6,054 nt of DNA from Deltaproteobacteria bacterium (lineage in GTDB: Bacteria; Desulfobacterota; GWC2-55-46; S146-70). Where the stretch lies: the NCBI GenBank assembly GCA_015492395.1, contig WGFD01000162.1, forward strand, positions 1 to 6,054, read 5' to 3'. How positions within the stretch are numbered: the first letter of the stretch is position 1; the number at the start of each line of letters is the position of its first letter. Position numbers and translations under genes: made by a program. The notes beneath the pieces are model-generated. The model did no database searches and had not been told where the DNA came from. It worked only from the letters and a program-made list of their open reading frames with translations. Of this stretch, positions 5,206-6,054 are shown piece after piece.

Positions 5206-6054
5206 ATGTTGGTCTTAGGCATTGAGTCATCCTGTGACGATATGGCCGCTGCGGTTGTGGAAAACGGCACCCATATCCTCTCCAGCGTAGTCTCTTCCCA
5301 GGATGAAATCCATAAGAGGTACGGGGGTATCGTCCCGGAACTCGCATCCAGGAAACACATAGAGTCCATCGTTCCCGTCGTAGAGACGGCAATGAAGGAT
5401 GCGGCCCTAACTCTGGAGGATTTGGACGGCATCGCCGTAACCCAAGGCCCCGGACTTGTAGGCTCCCTGCTCATCGGGCTCTCATTCGCAAAGGGGGTGT
5501 CATATGCGCGGAAGATCCCCTTTACAGGCGTAAACCATATTGTAGCGCATCCATATGCGGCATTTATCGGAGATGGTTGTCACCCTGAATTCCCCTTTAT
5601 AGCATTGGTAGTGTCCGGCGGCCACACCGTCCTCTTCAGGTTCGACGCCTTTCTCAAGTATCGGATGCTTGGTCAGACCAGAGATGATGCCGCCGGCGAG
5701 GCATTCGATAAGGTGGCGAAGCTCCTTGGCTTCGGTTACCCTGGAGGCGTCGTCATCGACAGGCTCTCCAGAACAGGCAACCCTTCGGCCATCGAATTCA
5801 AGAGACCTTATATCTCCAAGGACACCCTGGACTTCAGCTTCAGCGGCATCAAGACGGCGGTCTTGAACCATCTACGAAACCTTGATGGAGAGCTTTCCGA
5901 TAGGGCCAAAAGCAACCTCGCAGCCAGTTTCCAGGAAGCAGTTGTGGATGTCCTGGTCGAAAAGTCGGTCTACGCCTGCAAAACCCACGGGATCCGTGAC
6001 CTCGTCATTGCAGGTGGGGTGGCCTGTAATTCAAGGTTGAGGAAAAAGTTGGGA
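5206..6054 (+). CDS. tsaD: tRNA N6-adenosine threonylcarbamoyltransferase TsaD (3' end cut by window)
   Basis: TsaD (Gcp/YgjD; Kae1 family) transfers the threonylcarbamoyl group from threonylcarbamoyl-AMP to A37 of ANN-decoding tRNAs, working in the cytoplasm with TsaB, TsaC and TsaE. 283 codons are present; the family is about 335 to 340 residues, so roughly the last 55 are missing, including the Asp metal ligand expected near the C-terminus. Seen: the ASKHA ATPase phosphate loop MLVLGIESSCDD (residues 1 to 12); GGIVPELASRKH (40 to 51); TQGPGLVGSLLIG (79 to 91); the metal-binding HIVAH (H111, H115); VVSGGHT (135 to 141); TRDDAAGEAFDK (158 to 169); SFSGIKTAV (211 to 219); and IAGGVACNSRLR (268 to 279). 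Oddities: the usual Glu of SCDET is Asp (D12), and the usual Pro of YPGGP is Val (V182). ATG at 5206 matches the family N-terminus exactly, but has no Shine-Dalgarno sequence close by. Confidence 0.97.
   Translation, partial: MLVLGIESSCDDMAAAVVENGTHILSSVVSSQDEIHKRYGGIVPELASRKHIESIVPVVETAMKDAALTLEDLDGIAVTQGPGLVGSLLIGLSFAKGVSYARKIPFTGVNHIVAHPYAAFIGDGCHPEFPFIALVVSGGHTVLFRFDAFLKYRMLGQTRDDAAGEAFDKVAKLLGFGYPGGVVIDRLSRTGNPSAIEFKRPYISKDTLDFSFSGIKTAVLNHLRNLDGELSDRAKSNLAASFQEAVVDVLVEKSVYACKTHGIRDLVIAGGVACNSRLRKKLG

Overview
The window looks like part of a Gram-negative bacterial chromosome. Two glycosyltransferases of the heptosyltransferase family (GT9), one of them close to the WaaQ/RfaQ type, imply a lipopolysaccharide with a heptose core. 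The genes are uninterrupted and intron-free, and three appear to use TTG starts or weak ribosome-binding sites. The protein style (C-terminal Cys clusters on the GT9 enzymes, a stand-alone cysteine desulfurase beside tsaD, frequent ATA and AGG codons) reminds me of Deltaproteobacteria or Nitrospirota relatives. That placement is an impression and cannot be proved from this window.

Layout. The left 3.65 kb is read leftward. It runs from a WaaQ-like GT9 gene (3653 to 2520), across a 238-base gap, to a GT4-type glycosyltransferase (2281 to 1160), then a second GT9 gene (1156 to 26) whose TTG start lies three bases after the GT4 stop codon and in the same frame. The first four codons of a probable further gene follow at the left edge. 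The right part is read rightward: a cysteine desulfurase family protein (3899 to 5029), a 176-base gap with a foldable segment and an orphan Shine-Dalgarno sequence, and then tsaD (from 5206), cut by the right edge.

How the genes work together. The leftward genes form a lipopolysaccharide core or outer-saccharide assembly cluster of cytoplasmic sugar transferases. The rightward genes are housekeeping: a PLP enzyme that releases sulfur from cysteine, and the TsaD subunit that makes the universal tRNA modification t6A. The two groups diverge from a 245-base region (3654 to 3898). It holds a TATAAT box placed so that a strong GC-rich hairpin would begin almost at the first transcribed base of the desulfurase mRNA. 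The GT4 gene and its downstream GT9 gene look more AT-rich than the WaaQ-like gene and the rightward genes, as is common for exchanged surface-polysaccharide genes.

No rRNA, tRNA, CRISPR array, insertion sequence or phage gene was seen. I found no clear new system. The points most worth checking are the structured leader of tsaD with its misplaced ribosome-binding site, the 5'-terminal hairpin of the desulfurase gene, and the single-stop junction between two glycosyltransferases.
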